Shown one piece after another: positions 10,500 through 21,880 of a stretch of DNA of 64,000 nt. The notes below the pieces were generated by a model, which made no database searches, was not told the DNA's origin, and saw only the letters and a list, made by a program, of their open reading frames with translations. Origin of the DNA: Acanthosepion lycidas (taxonomy: Eukaryota; Mollusca; Cephalopoda; Sepiida; Sepiidae); contig OZ010573.1 of the NCBI GenBank assembly GCA_963932145.1, forward strand, positions 22,573,565 to 22,637,564, written 5' to 3'. Made by a program: the position numbers and the translations under genes. Numbering within the stretch: position 1 is the stretch's first letter; every line of letters begins with the position of its first letter.

Positions 10500-10830
10500 A
10501 ATTGGGTGTATGGGTTGTGTGCATGTTTTTAGAGTTACAGGGATGTATTATTTTCCGAACACAGCACATTGTGACCGTGTTCGTAGTTAATAGTGTTAGC
10601 TTTTTCTTTTTTATTATTAAGGATTCCATTATTTTAAATCTTTTTCTACATGTGGATGAGTTTATTGTGTTTGTATTTTCTACTAGTATGTTTTGGATGG
10701 AGCCTAGTAAGTTTGTGTGTGTATGTGTGTTTAGATGGATTATAATAAAGCTGTGGTCGGATAGGTGTAACGTAAGGCGTCGGGATAGGTATGTAGTTGT
10801 GTGATCGATGTAATTATTTATCAATTCAGT
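10500..10830 (-). pseudogene. Penelope-like element endonuclease C-terminus (tentative)
   Basis: The minus-strand frame of about 108 codons includes RFKIMESLIIKKKK followed by an LTTNT piece. This resembles the E-(A/S)-L-.-I.K..PTLN signature that ends the GIY-YIG domain of Penelope-like elements. HTHTNLLGSIQNIL precedes it. The usual final residues are altered and no catalytic GIY/YIG is visible, so this is a tail fragment at best. Confidence 0.4.
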
Positions 10831-11175
10831 TTGATGAGGAACGCAGTTACTTAAGAGGCATTTTAACTCATAGATAATACGTTCGTTCGTAGTAATTTTG
10901 ATTTTGTTGGTGTGATGCTATTTTTTGAGGATAAGGTTAGCTGTTTTAAATTTTTTGTAGTAGATAATTAATTTTATTGTTTCTTCATTACCAACAAAGT
11001 TACCTTAAACCTTTGTTTAAATACTAGCTGAAGTACTCGTTTTCACCAAGAAAGAGGTCAAAACTTAGACCGCATCTGGTTATTATGATAGCAGAAAGTT
11101 TCCGTAGTAATGTAAGCTGACAAGGTTCTGTCAGTGTCAAATTATACGAAACTGTTAGGTGAAAGTATTGATTCT
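10831..11175. other. Unannotated stretch
   Basis: AT-rich, no recognised feature. Confidence 0.4.
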
Positions 11176-11179
11176 TTCC

Positions 11180-11640
11180 AAACCTTATTCTTGATTTGAA
11201 ATGAAGCGCGTATATTCACGCCACCGCAAAAAAATGCTGCAAGAATGTTCGGTTCTTTGTATCGATCCAGAAAATACCAAACTCCTGCTGCCATGATCTA
11301 ACTTTACAAAAGTCAAACCAAGGATGGAATATTGTTACCACATCTTGGCTGGTGCTGCCCAGTCTTCGCTGTTCAGCCTAGAAAGAGTTTAAAATTGCTT
11401 ACGAGGCCTTGTGAGTGATGAATTGTTATCCAACTTGCAACTCTTATCCTTTCTTATGAGGTTATGTCGTTCTTAACACTTCCCTTAATCTTTAGACAAG
11501 GGTGATCGGAAAACTTCATAAGCTGACTATGAAAAAGTGATGCTCGGGCTGTGAAATCTTGTATACATTAATTTCAGTTCTTATTAATAACTGTAGTTTC
11601 TTGTTCAAAGAAAACTTCAAAAGTAACTTCTAATGACTTC
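11180..11640 (+). pseudogene. LINE ORF2 fragment
   Basis: Frames resemble the post-palm region of a CR1/jockey-like reverse transcriptase: a GSLYRSRKYQTP-like piece at about 11252-11290, then KPRMEYCYHILAGAAQSS at about 11315-11370. The motif (R)P.MEYCSH.WAGA is characteristic. Stops and shifts throughout. Abuts the mariner pseudogene at its 3' side. Confidence 0.65.
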
Positions 11641-11646
11641 TTTTGA

Positions 11647-12580
11647 AAATGGACAATAATTTGTCATCGTGGTGTTATTAAGTACCTGCAGAAAAAGGGT
11701 TTAGCCCCCAAGGACATTCATGCTGACATGGTTGTTACATTAGAGGATGACTCCCCAATTTCATCAACAGTGCAAATGTGGGCAGCTGAATTTAGGAATG
11801 GAGGCAGGAGTCTTCAAAATTACCCAAGGGGTGAACGTCCTGCAAACTGCCACCATCGAGGAAAACATTAATTGTGTTCACCAAATGACAGGCGATTGAC
11901 TATAAATCAAATAACCATATTCCCTGAGAGGGTTGAAATATTATGCACAAGGAACTTGGCATGACAAAGGTTTCTGCTTGGTGGGTTCCACGCCTTTTGA
12001 CACCTGATCAAAAGCGCACCAGGCTGATCAAATCACGGGAAAATCTGACATTGTTGGAGGAAACTGGTTTCCTTGAACATTTACTAAAGTAGGATGAGTG
12101 TTGGTTTCATTACATTGAGCCAGAAACTAAGAGACAGTCTATACAATGGAAATACCACTCCTTACATGAGCGAAACAAGCCCAAGGTCGTTTCATTTGCA
12201 GGAAATGTTATGGCCTCAGTCTTTGGGAATTCAAAAGGTATTGTGTTTATTAACTATCTCCAAAAGGGCCACACCATCAATGGAGGACACTATGCCAACG
12301 TGCTGAGGTAGTTACGAAAGGCTATCAGAACCAAACATCCAGAAAAACTGATTAAAGAGTTCTTGTTTCATCAGGACAAAGCTCCAGTGCTATTCTCTTG
12401 ATTTGACTATCATCTGTTCCCCAACATGAAAAATATTTAGCTGGGGACCAGTATTTCGGGATGATAGCGTCATATCTGCTGTCGATGACTTCTTGACCAA
12501 CAGGAAGAACCGTCTTCCTTGAACGGTCAGATGTCAGATGGAAAGTAACATGCAGTTATCAATAGGAAGTGTTTGAATTA
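11647..12580 (+). pseudogene. mariner transposase pseudogene
   Basis: Recognisable segments in order: VIKYLQKKGLAPKDIHAD (from about 11677), VQMWAAEFRNGGRSLQN, DRRLTINQI, LLTPDQKR-like, then DECWFHYIEPETKRQSIQW (about 12093-12150), GNVMASVFGNSKGIVFIN, GHTINGGHYANVL, FLFHQDKAPVLFS and DYHLFPNMK. The first catalytic D (DECW) and second (HQDKAP; usually HQDNAP) are visible. A deletion removes most of the stretch between HQDKAP and DYHLFPN, so the D34D spacing is lost. In-frame stops precede DECW and follow YANVLR. Normal mariner length is about 340-350 residues. Dead copy. Confidence 0.85.
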
Positions 12581-12704
12581 ATGCATGCAAGATTTCACGG
12601 TTCTTGCATCACTTCTTCATAGTTAGCCTATGAACTTTTAAAACCACTCTCGTATGTTTGGATCAATTATTAGGAAAGTTGGTTCAAATTTTTCTCGCCA
12701 AAAT

Positions 12705-13262
12705 ATATCTTACAAATTTATAAGTCTACCATTCGTCCATGCTTTGAATATTTTTGGTTTAATGTTTCTACGCTGTATTTAGAGATTCTTAATAAAATAC
12801 AAAGAATCTGCAATGTTATTGGTCCTGACCTGACATCTCGTCTTCCGTTTGTTGTAACGCAGTTTCCCTGTGCCTTTTCTATAAATACTTTCATGGTAAT
12901 TGTTCTCATGAACTTTCCTCTATGGTACCTAAACTTTATGAATTTAAACGCTGTACTAGATTAGTATTAAGTCCCATCATATTACTGTTAAAATGACTAA
13001 ATGTAACCATAAGTTCTATGCTAACAGTTTCCTCTATCACACTTCTCGCTTGTGAAACTCTCTTCCGGCTTCTTGCTTCTCAGTTAACGTTGATTTTCCA
13101 AAACTGAAATGCAATGTCAATCGTTATCTTTTATCTTTTTAATTACTGTTCTTTTATTAATCTCTCTTCTTAATAATGTTTTCCTTTTGCTCATATTCTG
13201 TCACACCCAGTAACCCCTTGCCTTTTAGTGGCATTTTGCCCTTGCTTGGGGTGAAATGATTA
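12705..13262 (+). pseudogene. LINE ORF2 3' end
   Basis: Parallel to the 9665 fragment: TATAAGTCTACCATTCGTCC, then LNKIQRICNVIGPDLTSRLP, then a decayed tail. Ends at TTGCTTGGGGTGAAATGATT at about 13237-13262, the terminus shared with 7073, 19107(-) and 62583(-). Confidence 0.65.
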
Positions 13263-13483
13263 AAAGAATTCCAGGGTTAAAGCTTTTTTTTAAATATGAG
13301 GATATACCAGGACATCGCCCGAGAGTTAAAGCAGTTGTGAGGATTGTGTCCAACATAAATGAGACAAATTAGAGGAGAGATTCAAGTAATTGTTGAGACT
13401 GTCCAGACAGTCTATGTGACTGATGAAGCTTTTGGGGATTTTGCTATAGATTTTTTTCTTTTTTTAACCTTCAAAATTTTAAG

Positions 13484-13640
13484 AGCAATGCCAATCGTTA
13501 TCTTCTGTCTTCTTAATTCCTATTTTTTTATTGTTCTCTCTCCTTAACAGTGTTTTTCTCATATCCTTACACTCAATAACACCTTGTGTTTTAGTGGCTT
13601 TATTGCCTTGCTCGAGATGTGATATGTCACGGAAAGGGAT
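13484..13640 (+). pseudogene. LINE 3' tail scrap
   Basis: Repeats the last part of the preceding LINE (AGCAATGCCAATCGTTATCT ... TTTTAGTGG), ending at TGCTCGAGATGTGATATGTC. A second, diverged 3' end about 200 bases after the first. Confidence 0.5.
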
Positions 13641-13900
13641 ATATTTGTTCGAAGTAGCAAAGGGATTGTTGACTAGTGTAACCGGGTGGGACAATCTAGC
13701 AGGTAACCATAATGGACTGGTCCTCGTCATAGTGGTAGGTAATAGGAGTAGGGAATAGGCGTAGCCAATCAGCGTCCCCCATGAACCTCCACATCAGTCT
13801 GTATTTAGGGCTGACACCAGCCAAACATATTACTGTGAGGGGTGTCCCAGGTGTATGCATATTCATTACATCAAGATGATTAAAAAAAGAATAAATATCA
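13641..13900. other. Unannotated stretch
   Basis: Mixed composition; no recognised feature. Confidence 0.35.
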
Positions 13901-13904
13901 GTAA

Positions 13905-14690
13905 CAAGCAGCATGGCCCGGCGTTGCCCGTGCTTGATTCAAAAATCGTACGACTCATACAGCAATCGCTATCACTTGACTTAAAATATTTTTGCCTTTC
14001 CTTGCCTTTAAAGGAGTGCCCTTTGCCGTGCTGATGTTACTATATGCCTTACTTCTTGCCTATCTCACACTGCGAATTTTTTCTAAGTTCTATACTAAAC
14101 ATTAAATCTGTTACGAAAGAAAGAACTAAACAAAATGAACACAAAACGATCAGCTTTAAAAAAGGACTCGTAACTGGAAAAACCGAATGAAAAAAGAATG
14201 TTAACAACAAATACTTTTTCACACCCAACCCAGTTCTGCGGAATCAGAATCAACGTTGAGTTTAAGCAAGCGAATGAGCCAATTGGAGTAAAGTGCCATG
14301 CAGATTTAAATTTTTCCCACTTGTGACGAATGCGGCTATCAATTTTTTTGCATGCTAGCATGCTAGTTAACATTCATCTCAGTCAGATGTTGGCTCTCAC
14401 GCTGGCCAATAGAATCTTCCTGCCTATTCATGGCAGCCAGCTATAGGCTCTCACTATGCCCAGTAGAAAATGGCCGCAAACTTCATGAAAACTGCCATAG
14501 AAGCATGAAAAATATCGATTATTTCCACTATCGATGGGAGTTGGGAAATGCAAAGTCAGTTTTGGTCTTTCCGCTAACTTGGAGCATGTGCATGTAAATT
14601 TTGGTGCAAATCCGTCGAAAATTGCGGCCGTGCATTCGTTACACACACACACACACACACACACACATCCTGCCTTTTATAGATAGAGAT
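13905..14690. repeat. GTTGCCC-type interspersed repeat
   Basis: Starts AGCATGGCCCGGCGTTGCCC and ends after a (CA)n run with TCCTGCCTTTTATAGATAGA. Before the (CA)n is TTTTGGTGCAAATCCGTCGA. This end layout (CCCGGCGTTGCCC start; (CA)n plus CTTTTATA.A.AGA end) is common in invertebrate repeats. The class (RTE-derived or other) is not decidable here. A related start is at 53680. Confidence 0.5.
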
Positions 14691-14937
14691 AATACCATAA
14701 TATATATATATTTTTATAATATGACGAATAAACCTCAATTTGCGTAATAAAATCTCACATCAACAAGTTGTAAATAATAGTAAAACAACAAGTTAACAGA
14801 TACTGAAATTCTCAGATATATTTTATCATATGAATGTATCATGAAAAATTTACTAACATCAATTTCTTAATAACAATTTTATTGTTAAAAAATTGACTTG
14901 CATTATAAAGCATGATTGTGCGCTTTTCTTTATTGAA

Positions 14938-15281
14938 GGTTTACGTATCACGTTGAAACACTGAAGTTAATCAATATCGAGTCTGGTCAGTACCTAGATG
15001 GGTGACTGCTTCGGAATACTAGATGATGTGAGCTTGGATGTGCGGGTGGTGTAATGGATAACGGATCGGAATTGGAAATAGAATTCGCTGTATTCGCTTC
15101 CGCTCAAATACCTTTGGAAAAGCTATGAATCCACCTCTTTTCACCCCATATATCGGTTAAATAATGGAACTTGTATCAATAAATAAATATTATTTCAAAA
15201 ATATTGTTACTATCTAAAAATGTTTTCTGGCTTTAAATAACCTGCAAAAGGTTGTAAAAAAAAATAAAGCAATCAATCAAT
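14938..15281 (+). mobile_element. 5S-tRNA chimeric SINE, copy B
   Basis: 5S-like head with GTCTGGTCAGTACCTAGATG then GGGTGACTGCTTCGGAATAC. Next a tRNA-like part with GGGTGGTGTAATGGATAACG (A box); the B box is decayed. Body CTATGAATCCACCTC, then TTTTCTGGCTTTAAATAACC and a final CAATCAATCAA tail. Same order of parts as copies A, C, D and E. Confidence 0.8.
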
Positions 15282-15284
15282 TTT

Positions 15285-16020
15285 CTTTGTTGATGTTTTC
15301 AATGCTATAAACGCAAACTACGGACAGTTATTGAAGTAAACACCGTGCACGGATTTTAAACCGTATCTGCTCTGCATGCGACGGGTCTGGCGTTTTATTC
15401 GGAGGCTTGTGTAATTGAAAACTTAAAAATATGGGACTGTTAATTTGACTTGCATGTGTGTGTATGCGTTCATTAAATTAATTGTTGCTGACATGATTCC
15501 AGATCAAGTTTCTTAGTTATTGTTTCTTTTAGGCGTTGAGTTGATCAAGTCGACGTCACGAGTGAGAAAATCATCACAGATTGCTGTGGGTCTTTGAGAA
15601 TCAACTCATTTTTTTTCTCATGACAAAGTCCCTATTATATTTAAGGACGGGCTCGGGTATTAAATGAAACTTCAGAAATGTTAACCATATCACCAGGACC
15701 AGATTAAACCAATGTGAAGCCTGTAGCATATGTCATAAAGGGGCCCTAAATTAAAAAAAAAAATAAACATCATAAATTATTTATTAGCATGCTTAAGAGG
15801 TTAAGATTGTAGCGTTCAGTTAAGCATCCATGTTGGAATCTGTTTTCTTGAACACTACATGCTTAACCTTTTCAAGTCAAAAGTTCAATCGATATCTATT
15901 CTATAAAAACTATTTCATTTTTTGGCTACTGTGCCGTGTAGAGGCTTCCTTACTTTGCTCAATTCAGCAGTAGCAACAGCAAAAATAATCAGTTATAAAA
16001 GTCTTGACAGAGACCTCTTT
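15285..16020. other. Unannotated stretch
   Basis: No gene recognised; poly-A/T runs at about 15608 and 15750. Confidence 0.4.
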
Positions 16021-16029
16021 TCCATTTCT

Positions 16030-16312
16030 TACTTTCAGCGATATCTGCCTTCGAGACAACTACGAAACGGCAACACGCAACTCTCGCTGCAGAAGACGAG
16101 GCCTGTCTTGGCAGCTTGACGTTAAATTTCTCGTTCTTCCCGTGGTAACCCGCGGAGAAATCTCCCTTTGAAACAGTCACCAAAGGAAAACTACACACAA
16201 CCCTTGCTGCCAAAACAAAGTCTATCCTAGCAGTTTCACACTCGGACATCTTGTTCCTCCAGTGAGAACTAACAGAGAAATCTCTCTCAACAAAAACAAC
16301 TACTATACTCAA
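16030..16312 (-). repeat. 119-bp tandem repeat, two to three units
   Basis: Two diverged units (about 16035-16152 and 16153-16271) plus the start of a third at 16272. Each contains a GAGAAATCTC-type junction, a CGCTGC/TTGCTGCC.A block and a C..GTCTATC/TGTCTTGGCAG block. On the minus strand they sit in one 107-codon frame with a repeated pattern (VVVFVERDFSV, VTVSKGDFSA and VVVSKADIAE mark three unit starts). Since unit length is close to a multiple of 3 the frame may stay open by chance. A CCTGAAGATGATCTTAGAAA motif follows at 16347. Confidence 0.6.
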
Positions 16313-16482
16313 GAACTCAAGTTACAATGTTTTTCTTTGTAATTTACCCCTGAAGATGATCTTAGAAAATGTCGAAAGTACTTGGATAAAAAAAAAACTA
16401 CGGCGTTTTCCTTGATGAGTTTCATCTTAACATCAAAAAACTGATTAAACAACTGGAAAGGATCAGTATAAAATTAAGTAGA

Positions 16483-16483
16483 C

Positions 16484-16537
<54 letters not shown>

Positions 16538-16542
16538 TATGT
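16483..16542. repeat. (TA)n microsatellite
   Basis: (TA)n with one interrupting TG, adjacent to the tRNA-related element on its right. Confidence 0.9.
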
Positions 16543-16559
16543 ATTATTTTTAAACTTCA

Positions 16560-16795
16560 ATCATCCATGAATCTCTCACGTACATTCATGTCTGCTCATG
16601 GCGTATCAAATGTAAACAAATGACATCACACATTATGAAATGGACAAAGTCCGACAATTATTTTAAGACATTTTTATGTTTAACATTCTTTTTATAGATA
16701 CAAATATTTAAGTAAATGCTCTGTTTATAATAAGCAGTATTAACAACATTTACCGGCCTGAATGTCCGAGAAATATTCATAAAAAATATTGAAGT
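16560..16795 (-). mobile_element. tRNA-related element, minus copy
   Basis: Minus-strand partner of 6000-6235. Shared blocks: GTAAACAAATGACATCACAC, TGAAATGGACAAAGTCCGAC, TTTATAGATACAAATATTTA and CCTGAATGTCCGAGAAATAT. Confidence 0.6.
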
Positions 16796-16863
16796 TTAAA
16801 AGCAGTAAATTCGACCTTGCTAACCGATCGATCCTCAGTGGCGAAATCAGTAAAAGCACGCCA

Positions 16864-16926
<63 letters not shown>
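16796..16926 (+). repeat. tRNA-like scrap plus (TA)n
   Basis: CAGTGGCGAAATCAGTAAAA then GCACGCCAGG (about 16836-16864) looks like the A-arm of a tRNA-derived SINE. It is followed directly by (TA)n to 16926. Confidence 0.45.
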
Positions 16927-16928
<2 letters not shown>

Positions 16929-17100
16929 GTAAACATTGAAGTCAAGACCCAGGCGCGACTGGCTGTTTCATGCGCCTAACATGAAACAGCCTGTCGTCTC
17001 TGAGTGCTGACTTCAATGTTCACTTTTATATTTATACTCACATACGCTCTATTTCTGATACTGAGCTCTTTATCCCATAAATACAGTACACCTTGGAACT
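16924..17100. repeat. Palindromic repeat with GAAACAGCC arms
   Basis: The left arm has AACATTGAAGTCAAGACCCA ... CTGGCTGTTTCATGCG. The right arm is its inverse, ATGAAACAGCC ... GACTTCAATGTTCAC, at about 16978-17025. The unpaired continuation (TCTATTTCTGATACTGAGCT, TATCCCATAAATACAG) is repeated at 57230-57330. Confidence 0.7.
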
Positions 17101-17112
17101 ATATTTATTCAT

Positions 17113-17185
<73 letters not shown>

Positions 17186-17338
17186 AAGTAATTGGTCCGT
17201 TAGTATATAATCCAGATGAATCCTAGTAATATCAGATATTAAAACTAAGATAGGTGGCATATAACAGTGCTAATTTAGAATATATTATATACACATGAAA
17301 TCATTTCAGATTTTTGGGATGTATGATATATATCATAC

Positions 17339-17382
<44 letters not shown>

Positions 17383-17700
17383 AGATTAACAAAATTGTCC
17401 AACCATGAATAGTACTAATATACAGCAAACTAATAGTGGGTAAGTGAAAGTCAAAATTGGGACAAAAACACTTCTTAGTGATTTGTTACGTTCTAAGAAC
17501 ATTCTTCAAATTAATAACGTAGAGGAAGGTCTGGAAAAAAAATCTAACAAAAGCCGGTTACATTTTACATCGAAACGTTAAAGACACAGAGACACTCAGC
17601 TTTAACTTTTCATGTCCGATATGACTAATCGGTTGACTTAGCCGATCTCACTCAGCTTTTTCAGGCTTTATTTTTTTTTTTTTTTTTTTTTTCACCATTA
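17101..17700. repeat. (TA)n and poly-T block
   Basis: (TA)n at about 17127-17182 and 17344-17380, with TGATATATATCATACATCC near 17325-17343, and a T run at 17668-17692. The sequence between is unassigned. Confidence 0.75.
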
Positions 17701-17861
17701 TTCTTTTTTTTTTTTAATTATCTGCATTTTATCATCAGTAGTTTTGTGATGAAAGGAGATTGATTGCATGATCAGGGACGTAAATTTACCATAGAGAATT
17801 GCATTTTCAATACATTTACTTTCTCCTTCAGCATTTTTTAATCGAAAATTTTAATAAAGAT

Positions 17862-18075
17862 AATGCCGCTCTTCGTGGCCGATCCGTAAAAGAACACCTT
17901 TCAAACGTTGGTTCTTCCTGCAAAGAGGGACCCATGTTCAAATCCTGCTGCAGGACGCGTTTTCTTTATTGTCTTCTCGTGTACACAGGTCGGTAGGCGA
18001 AATGAATACTGTTTAAAATAAACAGAGCGTTTACTCAAATACAGGTATCCGCTAAAAATAACGTTTGGATTAATA
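17862..18075 (+). mobile_element. tRNA-SINE, family 2, copy 1
   Basis: CTCTTCGTGGCCGATCCGTA (A-box-like) and CATGTTCAAATCCTGCTGCA (B-box-like) are spaced as in a tRNA. The body that follows contains AAATAAACAGAGCGTTTACT and TATCCGCTAAAAATAACGTT. A second copy lies 150 bases on. Confidence 0.65.
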
Positions 18076-18224
18076 GAAATAGTGCGAAGTAAAAAAAAAA
18101 TTAATTTTTTAAAAATTGTTTTGTTTATGTTTCGGATACAAAACTGCACAGATATTTGTTTCAGGAAAATTTGAACGAGTCATTGTGACTTACAGGTAAA
18201 ACAGAACCACTTTTGCACATTTCG

Positions 18225-18440
18225 TATCTGTGAGGTAAAAGCACGCTGCATCAGAAGGTGGTTTCAACTGCAAAAATGAGTGCAGGTTAGAATCCTGCTG
18301 GAGGATGTATTTTCTTTATTAAGTTTCCGCGAGCACGCAGGCCGATAGACAAAAATAAATACTCTTTAAAATGAACGGAGCGTCTACTCAAATACGAATA
18401 TCCACTAAAAGTAACGTTTGAAGGAATAAAAATTATGTCG
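18225..18440 (+). mobile_element. tRNA-SINE, family 2, copy 2
   Basis: AGGTAAAAGCACGCTGC, then GGTTAGAATCCTGCTGGA (B-box-like), GTTTCCGCGAGCACGCAGG, AAATGAACGGAGCGTCTACT and CCACTAAAAGTAACGTTTG. Same orientation as copy 1. Further 3'-body scraps are at 43120-43230 and 39560-39600. Confidence 0.65.
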
Positions 18441-19090
18441 GATTAATGAATAAAATCCATTAATTCTTTAGAAAGAACTGAATGTGTAATGATATCACAG
18501 AATGTTCGTCTTCACTGCAATCGTCATTGCAGGGAATTGAGGACCCCAGAAGGTCCTCAGCACGTCTCTTATATTGAGTCTTCAATCAAATTCTCACAGT
18601 AGAGCCAGACATTTTGTAATTGAAATAAAACCGCTTTCTCAATAGATCTGATTCTTGATGTCACTTTTGACACAATTAACGTGATGGAATTCAAACAACA
18701 ACGCCTTATATATCGCGTTCTCTCCTTACACTGAAACATCCAACTGCAAAAGACTTTCTGTGCATTCGGAACCACTCCTTTCTAAGTTTATTTTTCATTT
18801 ACTTTTTACATATCTTCTTGATTACACGATTGTCACTTCTTTGAAAAACATCTGATTTTTTTAAAATTATTTTTCTCTTGCTTCAGGCGATTCAAAATAA
18901 CTTCCTCTGACGTCACAACATAATCCTTATTTCGCCATGATGATTTATATTTCCGATAGCGGTGGGGGGTACTTAAAATGTATTATTTAGCTGTAAAGAA
19001 TGAGTTAATATACTAAATAATCCCTTGTATTTTTTGTGTGTTTGTGTGTGTTTTAATGTAGAACATTCTGTCTGTTCTTGGAAAACTAGT
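18441..19090. other. Unannotated stretch
   Basis: Contains a small hairpin GAGGACCCCAGAAGGTCCTC at 18539-18558. Otherwise nothing recognised. Confidence 0.4.
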
Positions 19091-19094
19091 ATTA

Positions 19095-19810
19095 TTTTTT
19101 AAGCATTTCACCCCAAGCAAAGCGGGGGTGTCACACTAGTACGCAAGGCGTTACAGAGGGTGAAAGTATGAGAAAAACTGTGTAGGGGTATTGAGGAAAG
19201 GATAATAATGAAAACGGGGATCAAGGCATCAAAAGATGTCGATTGGCATTACATTTACATTTTTGAAGATCATAGTTATCAGGGAAGCAAGTAAGAGGAA
19301 TGGAGTTACACTGCCGGGAAGTGCAAGAGAAGAAGCAAAAGAAGACTGTTACATTTAACTGTTTCGACAGTGAAAGGGTGGGACGGAGATGCCAACCTAG
19401 CAGCACGCTTAAATTCATGCAGTCGGGGCACCAGTGAAAATAACTCCTCAGAGCAGTTGCCATGAAAATATTTGTAGAAAAGACAGAGGGAAGACATATC
19501 ACGTCTGTGAGAAAGTGACTGGAGTCGAGATGCCAAGTTAGAACCGATCACATTGCATATCCGTCTTTGGATTTTGTCGAGAACAGCGGGGACAACAGAC
19601 CATATATGGCAACAGTATTCCATGCATGGACGAATGGTGGATGTGAAAGATGGACTCTGACGAAAAAAAACCTTCTGGCACGACACAGAGAACCAACTTC
19701 CCCTGTGGTAGATGTAGCTATTGATTCAATGAAGTTGTTCCGCCTCATGTCAGCGGAAAACGTTAGACCAAGAAGGCGCATTTTAACCAAGTCTGTTGTA
19801 TACTAGTATT
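19095..19810 (-). pseudogene. LINE ORF2 C-terminal fragment (CR1/jockey-like)
   Basis: Well preserved on the minus strand: LLGLTFSADMRRNNFIES, GEVGSLCRARRFF, IRPCMEYCCHIWS, VLDKIQRRICNVIG, LSHRRDMSSLCLFYKYFHG, CSEELFSLVP and FTVETVKC, ending DNYDLQK ... NANRHLL. The 3' terminus is CTTGGGGTGAAATGCTTAAA at about 19100-19125. 5' truncated, with frameshifts. This is the clearest representative of the family also seen at 6690, 9665, 12705 and 62583. Confidence 0.8.
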
Positions 19811-20454
19811 TATACGCAAGAAAATAGAACGGATATGATATAAGCCAGTGTTTAAAGTAAGAAACCCACAGGAACATTGGATTAATAACATAAAGTGTCC
19901 AACGTCCTCAACGCCTTTTGGGACGCCTCGGGCATCAGAGATTGACGCTAACATCTCCTTCAATCGCAATTCGAGAGAAATTACTTATAAGGAGGGTGGT
20001 TCTCTGGAACTGGACTTTGGTGAATTTGTTTTCGGTTCCGGATTCTTAACGAAGCAAGGAATAAATCTAGGTTAAAGTAATTACATTAGAACCACGCCAA
20101 CTGCAGTTACACTTACATGAGTTTGACCTCATCATCTAATCTTGTATTGAAAATATAGAAAAATTCCCTTCAAAACTATGAACGTCTGCGTCATCAGATC
20201 CTAAGAAAATTTCAAAATAATAGAAGAAAACATTTTGTTCTATGAAGACAGGTATTATTTTGTCTAATTCATTTCATTTCATTTTTACAGTTGATTTCTA
20301 CGTAAGTCAAATAAATTACTTAGTGGGGAGAGTTGCGTCCTCTCTGTCATCAAATGAGATTTCACTATCGAACTCCCGAGGAGAACTTTTTTGTTTACTA
20401 TCCATTCGTGAGGAATACCAACCATCCATCTGTGGGGAATATATCAACTGCGGA

Positions 20455-20455
<1 letters not shown>
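19811..20455. other. Unannotated stretch with a 75-codon open frame
   Basis: A plus-strand frame at 19848-20075 has ordinary composition but no family I recognise. It is too short and too isolated to call a gene. Rest AT-rich. Confidence 0.3.
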
Positions 20456-20494
<39 letters not shown>

Positions 20495-21727
20495 TCTTCT
20501 GATTTTGGTTCCGGGTCCCAACCAGAGACCTAAGGTCAGAAATGGCATCATGACATTTTCCACTGTACATCTGTATAAATAAAAATAAAAATGAACCTAA
20601 AACACACACACATTTTATATCGATAAAGCCCTTCTTTGAGTGTCATCTGTGCTTGTGAAAACATTTTTATTCTGGTGGTGGGGATTTCTTTAAAGCATGG
20701 GCTGCCAAATGTCCTTTCAATGCGCCTATCAGAAAAATTTCCCAGGGTCCCAACCACAACTGGAATTACTGATGTCTTCATGTGCTATATTTTTTAGACT
20801 TCCACTTCAAGATCATTGCATATTGATAGTATTTTGAAGATCTTCAAAGATACATTACAGGCTGCAGGAACTACCATATCAATAAGAAAGCACATTCTAT
20901 GGTTTTTTATCACTATGTCTGGGTGATTATCTTTGAATGTTCCTTCTCTGTGTATTGTAAAGTCCCATAAAATTGTTACATGTTATATGTCTGTAAACGA
21001 GTCTGCTTCCTTCTGATAACAATTACCGATTTTCCAGTGCAGATATTGGCCCAGTCTGTTATGCCGGGTTTTATATTCAGCGGGTGCTAATACCGTGCAA
21101 CCTCGTACAAGATGATGTAGTGTTTGTAAACATTCATAACAGAAGCTGGACTTGAATTCAACACAATTTTCAGTATTTTGCTTGATAATTTCTAATTAGC
21201 AAACGTTGATCCTGTGCAACAAGAATAAAACCTTCGGTTTCAGCTTATTATCATGCACTATGCAACCATTGATGGGTATGGAGTTTGCCTAGATCAACAC
21301 GGATTGGCACGGGCAGATCGTTAACCATGAAGAGGTTTATCTTGCAATCGTTTCTGTATTTGGTTCATTGTATTTGTTTTTGCCTTCGTTTTTAGGTCCT
21401 TTGACGCTGCAGTCGGTGGATTACTACTTACTTGCTCTTTTTCATTCATTTTAATTTTCCTTTTGTTATTTGACACAGATCAGAATTCACTCTGTAGTTT
21501 CTACGTATCTTTGAAGGCCGATTATTTTAGATTTGTAAGACAGCTCTAGTTGAACTACTCCTCTGCCTCCTTCGGATCTAGGCACATATAGACGATCAGC
21601 ATCGGCCTTAGGATGGTGCATGCGGTGGCAAGTGAGAAGCTTTCTCGTTATTATATCCTTTTGCCTAATGTCAGCTATGTTTCCGTTAAGGGTGCTGAAA
21701 CTGCTGTATTGCACCACAGGAATTTCT
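20456..21727 (-). pseudogene. LINE fragment: thumb, CCHC-like region, IPVVVG domain, 3' UTR
   Basis: Minus-strand order: KLLTCHRMHHPKADADRLYV then PRSEGGRGVVQLELSYKS (about 21660-21500), KPLHG, CVEFKSSFCYECLQTLHHL then VRGCTVLAPAEYKTRHNRLG (zinc-binding-like Cys/His pattern), PDIVIK, and TSVIPVVVGTLGNF (about 20780-20730). The 3' UTR has AAATGTCATGATGCCATTTC and GGGACCCGGAACC, ending in (ATT)n at 20456-20494. Several stops. The same 3' UTR follows the plus-strand copy at 61255-61345. This is the longest LINE piece in the window. Confidence 0.8.
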
Positions 21728-21880
21728 CGGAGATGTAACGAGGAAAGAAGGCTCGGAAAATCTGACACTCACAAGTCACAATGAAAGTAAAAGAAACAGA
21801 GATAAACAGTGGTTAACCTACTGAATAAGCTTTTGTAAATGGGAGTCAGGACAGGGATAGTAATAAAAAAACTAAGATTT
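21727..21880 (+). pseudogene. LINE C-terminal scrap
   Basis: RKEGSENLTLTSHNESK-like reading of the stretch GAGGAAAGAAGGCTCGGAAA onward. Similar to 1110-1230 and 2960-3050. It meets the opposite-strand LINE at about 21727, so one inserted beside or into the other. Confidence 0.45.

Noticed and set aside
10498-10824. Two overlapping antisense genes
   Set aside because: Only the minus frame shows a Penelope-like tail; the plus frame is a shadow rich in Phe and Val.
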